Of a stretch of DNA of 64,000 bases, positions 63,101 to 64,000 are shown piece by piece (within the stretch, counting starts at the first letter, position 1; each line of letters opens with the position of its first letter). The notes beneath the pieces were generated by a model, which searched no databases, was not told the origin of the DNA, and worked only from the letters and a program-made list of their open reading frames with translations. The DNA comes from Silene noctiflora (lineage: Eukaryota > Streptophyta > Magnoliopsida > Caryophyllales > Caryophyllaceae). The stretch covers positions 683,202 to 747,201 of the forward strand of contig VHZZ01000002.1 of NCBI GenBank assembly GCA_009801015.1, in the 5' to 3' direction. The position numbers and the translations under genes are program-made.

Positions 63101-63780
63101 GGTCTGCTGACTGCTAAGTGTTTGTTCATGAATAAAGTTCTGTAAGTTTGTTCATAAATAATACTCTGTATACAGGTCATTAATGGTGATATGACATGAA
63201 ATTTAATGTGTAATATGATGCTTGATTGCCTTATCATTGTCGGTATCTAAAAGGAATTGTACGTTGCTTCATAGTCTTAGAACTGTACATCACGTGACAT
63301 TTTTCTCTATATGCATGATTCCATGGTTCACGTGCCATCTTTAAAAAACCATTCAAAAATAAAATAAAATTACTACGTTTTGTTTTGAGATAATTACTAA
63401 AAGAAGTACAAGGATGCTAAATTGCCAAGTCTCGCTCTGATTAATTTATCATATCTGTTTATCAAAGTTTAGAGCTATATCCACCCTTAGTAAGTAGATA
63501 ATCTCGCCGTGATTGGTGGCCTTCTCTAAACCTAGAAAACTAACTAGCCTTGATTTCTTATCGTGGTAGAGTCAGGCGGGGACTAACAGAGGTGGGCGGG
63601 TGTTACCCTCCGCTGAATAATGAAAAATTGAAGTTTTATTTTCGATTTTCTTTCCATTTTTACTCTATTACACTTAGTGATTGACTGTTACTGTAATTTT
63701 GCACTGTGTTAACGTAAAATTCTGGTTTAGCCAATGATTTTTAAGGAGGGGATATATACACGTAGACATAAACGTATACA
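60131..63780. other. AT-rich region, no gene recognised
   Basis: Only short shadow frames occur. Visible features are a poly-T stretch at about 62457-62470, four copies of GTGCATAA at 62988-63019 and runs of simple AT sequence. It may be an intron of the transcript starting near 54.1 kb or plain spacer. Confidence 0.35.
62988..63019 (+). repeat. Four exact copies of an 8-bp unit (GTGCATAA)
   Basis: The unit GTGCATAA is repeated four times without change, a short minisatellite-like run in non-coding sequence. Confidence 0.9.
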
Positions 63781-63850
63781 ATGGCGGCGCACATCAGTGG
63801 AGTTAGCGTACCAGATCGTATATCAATGGCTTGCTGCATAAGAACTCGCT
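63781..63850 (+). CDS. Possible first coding exon of a gene continuing beyond the window
   Basis: An ATG at 63781 (ACAATGGCGGCG, a good plant start context) opens a short frame, MAAHISGVSVPDRISMACCI and a few more residues, to a donor-like CGCT|GTGAGT at 63850/63851. A TATA-like GATATATACACG lies about 30 bases upstream. I do not recognise the product. It could also be chance, or an internal exon of the transcript proposed from 54.1 kb. Confidence 0.25.
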
Positions 63851-64000
63851 GTGAGTTGACATCTCCTTCTCAATCTCTCACACACTAGTTTTTATATCAT
63901 TGGTGTTTCGTCATTACACACGTGTCCCTTGTCGTACCTACTCATTGCTGAATCGGACACATACGTCAATCTTGTACACCAATTCATATACTCTCTAGTC

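Overview
This is 64 kb of plant nuclear DNA, almost certainly from a eudicot. Three things point there: split genes with GT-AG introns, a chloroplast stromal processing peptidase and other plant-type proteins, and many short plant transposons in introns and spacers. The mix of Stowaway MITEs and compact Helitrons would fit Caryophyllales, but that is a weak guess from repeat flavour. The sequence is a draft: a 210-base N block (30302-30511) and several single Ns remain.

Six host genes can be read almost completely by exon joining, and every finished join keeps the reading frame. From left to right: (1) + strand 849-14410, stromal processing peptidase (SPP), 24 coding exons, about 1275 aa; (2) - strand 15934-21335, a casein kinase 1-like kinase, 14 coding exons, 458 aa; (3) - strand 24764-32172, an NDR/tricorner AGC kinase, 14 or more exons, with one kinase-domain exon lost in the N block; (4) + strand 37576-43940, a CSB/ERCC6-type SNF2 repair ATPase (CHR8), 7 coding exons, about 1218 aa; (5) + strand 45316-48464, a NECAP-like endocytic adaptor, 3 exons, 286 aa; (6) + strand 50300-53294, the H/ACA snoRNP protein NOP10, 3 exons, 64 aa. 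SPP and the CK1 gene converge. The CK1 and NDR genes run head to tail on the - strand. NDR and CHR8 diverge across about 3.7 kb of repeat-rich spacer. CHR8, NECAP and NOP10 run in one direction.

The last 10 kb (54.1-64 kb) holds what looks like a spliced, non-coding 5' leader on the + strand (exons near 54.10-54.19, 54.33-54.39 and 56.42-56.51 kb). It is followed by long intron-like AT-rich sequence and an ATG exon candidate at 63781; any main coding part would lie beyond the window.

The genes are housekeeping and unrelated in function (plastid protein import, kinase signalling, DNA repair, endocytosis, rRNA pseudouridylation); nothing suggests a functional cluster. The accessory interest is in the repeats. 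There are three short non-autonomous Helitrons with matching ends plus a fourth 3' end at the left edge. At least eight Stowaway-like MITEs are present, one nested in another, together with a PIF/Harbinger-like MITE flanked by TAA. A SINE and a LINE tail have perfect target-site duplications. Local tandem duplications are also frequent, including one that has copied the exon/intron boundary of the NECAP gene into its own intron. I saw no clear new gene system.
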